This document shows, one piece after another, positions 63,461-64,000 of a stretch of DNA of 64,000 nucleotides. Position 1 is the first letter of the stretch. Each line of letters opens with the position of its first letter. The stretch comes from Epiperipatus broadwayi (taxonomy: Eukaryota > Onychophora > Udeonychophora > Euonychophora > Peripatidae): the NCBI GenBank assembly GCA_028023455.1, contig JAQFVV010006310.1, positions 3,720,001 to 3,784,000 of the forward strand, written 5' to 3'. Both the position numbers and the translations under genes were made by a program. The notes under the pieces are model-generated. The model saw only the letters and a program-made list of their open reading frames with translations, was not told where the DNA came from and did not search any database.

Positions 63461-63622
63461 TAATTAAATTATAAGTACTAGGAATGCTAAGTAAGAAAAG
63501 GCTTAAGAATTAAGTTTTTATTATCTTAAGCTGAACAGATTAAGATATTGAAACCTGCTCAGCATATAAACTTTTAATCTTAAGCCTTTCTTATTTAGCA
63601 TTCCTAGCACTTATAATTTAAT
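63461..63622. mobile_element. Foldback element with about 54-bp arms
   Basis: ATAAGTACTAGGAATGCTAAG on the left pairs with the inverse CTTATTTAGCATTCCTAGCACTTAT-type sequence on the right; AAGGCTTAAGA also pairs. ATCATAGTTTAAT occurs at 63432 and again at 63623, directly after the right arm, possibly a displaced target duplication. Confidence 0.75.
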
Positions 63623-64000
63623 ATCATAGTTTAATCGAAAAATACATGAAATTCATTAAAATAACATGGATTCTCAACAGATTTTGGTGGCAAACAACAA
63701 ATATTCACATAATTACTATAATTTCAAAAACAAAAACAATCATCTCATATTATTGAAGTGAAATTGAACTGAATGTAACCTTAAACCCATCATTGCTACC
63801 TAATTTCGAAAATGTTGATCCAAAGAAAAAGTCTTTTTGCAATTATAGAAAAAGATTTAAACTTATGTAGAGATGAAATCTATTAATAATAAACAAAAGT
63901 GTTGTGTTACATTGTTATTAAATCAAAAAGCATTTGAAACAGTTTCTACTTTGGTATCATCAAAGTCAATCAACTACTAAACTTGCTAGAAGAATATTTA
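63623..64000. other. AT-rich DNA to the window edge, nothing recognised
   Basis: No frame or repeat was noticed. Confidence 0.4.

Overview
This window looks like nuclear DNA from an AT-rich, repeat-rich animal genome; no prokaryotic gene organisation is visible. The reasons are spliced-looking exons with GT donors, several classes of eukaryotic retrotransposon (Ty3/gypsy, an RTE-like LINE, a two-ORF LINE with APE endonuclease), tRNA-derived SINEs, a hAT-type element with CAGGGGTCCCCAACC-like ends, and a TTAGGG-like interstitial array. CpG is scarce in the old repeats and present in the few unique gene-like segments, which suggests germline CpG methylation. I cannot name the species. TTAGGG-like repeats and the LINE types fit a non-insect invertebrate such as a mollusc, flatworm, annelid or cnidarian.

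Only two host genes are convincing. They are single large exons of two divergent paralogues, head-to-head and about 19 kb apart: 31752-32502 (minus) and 51531-52218 (plus). Each encodes about 230-250 residues with five predicted membrane segments, matching cysteines and matching short motifs. Each runs into a consensus GT donor at the homologous place and in the same phase (phase 1). They are probably the N-terminal halves of polytopic, possibly seven-helix receptor-like proteins; later exons are not firmly located (a weak candidate lies at 62119-62309). A third gene-like segment is a CpG-rich 310-bp block at 6474-6786, unrecognised and with one in-frame stop.

The largest mobile element is a nearly full-length LINE at about 17601-22898. 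ORF1 carries CCHC zinc knuckles and an AT-hook-like tail; ORF2 carries endonuclease and reverse transcriptase. It sits inside a (TAA)n microsatellite and is disabled by frameshifts in ORF1 and one in-frame TGA in ORF2. It resembles L1/Tx1-type elements. The microsatellite is itself flanked by arms of an inverted-repeat element.

Layout: 1-1.8 kb holds a gypsy pol remnant (minus) and an RTE-like remnant (plus). 2.7-5.2 kb holds a hairpin, a hAT-type MITE and a long foldback. 5.4-6.8 kb is unique, CpG-bearing DNA with minisatellites, a telomere-like array and the unrecognised exon-like block. 7-17 kb is mostly featureless AT-rich DNA with foldbacks. 17.0-23.1 kb is the LINE/(TAA)n/MITE complex. 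24.3-27.6 kb is copy A of a 2.6-kb unknown repeat, split by a 1.6-kb insertion. 27.8-29.1 kb holds three long hairpins. 31.7-33 kb is the first membrane-protein exon and its upstream region. 33.1-37.5 kb is a nest of foldbacks and LINE 3' fragments. 40.3-45.5 kb holds copies B and C of the unknown repeat, C with a tRNA-Gly-like SINE insertion. 49.7-50.8 and 60.6-61.6 kb are SINE clusters. 51.5-52.2 kb is the second membrane-protein exon. 56.1-56.6 kb is a perfect 450-bp (TAA)n array.
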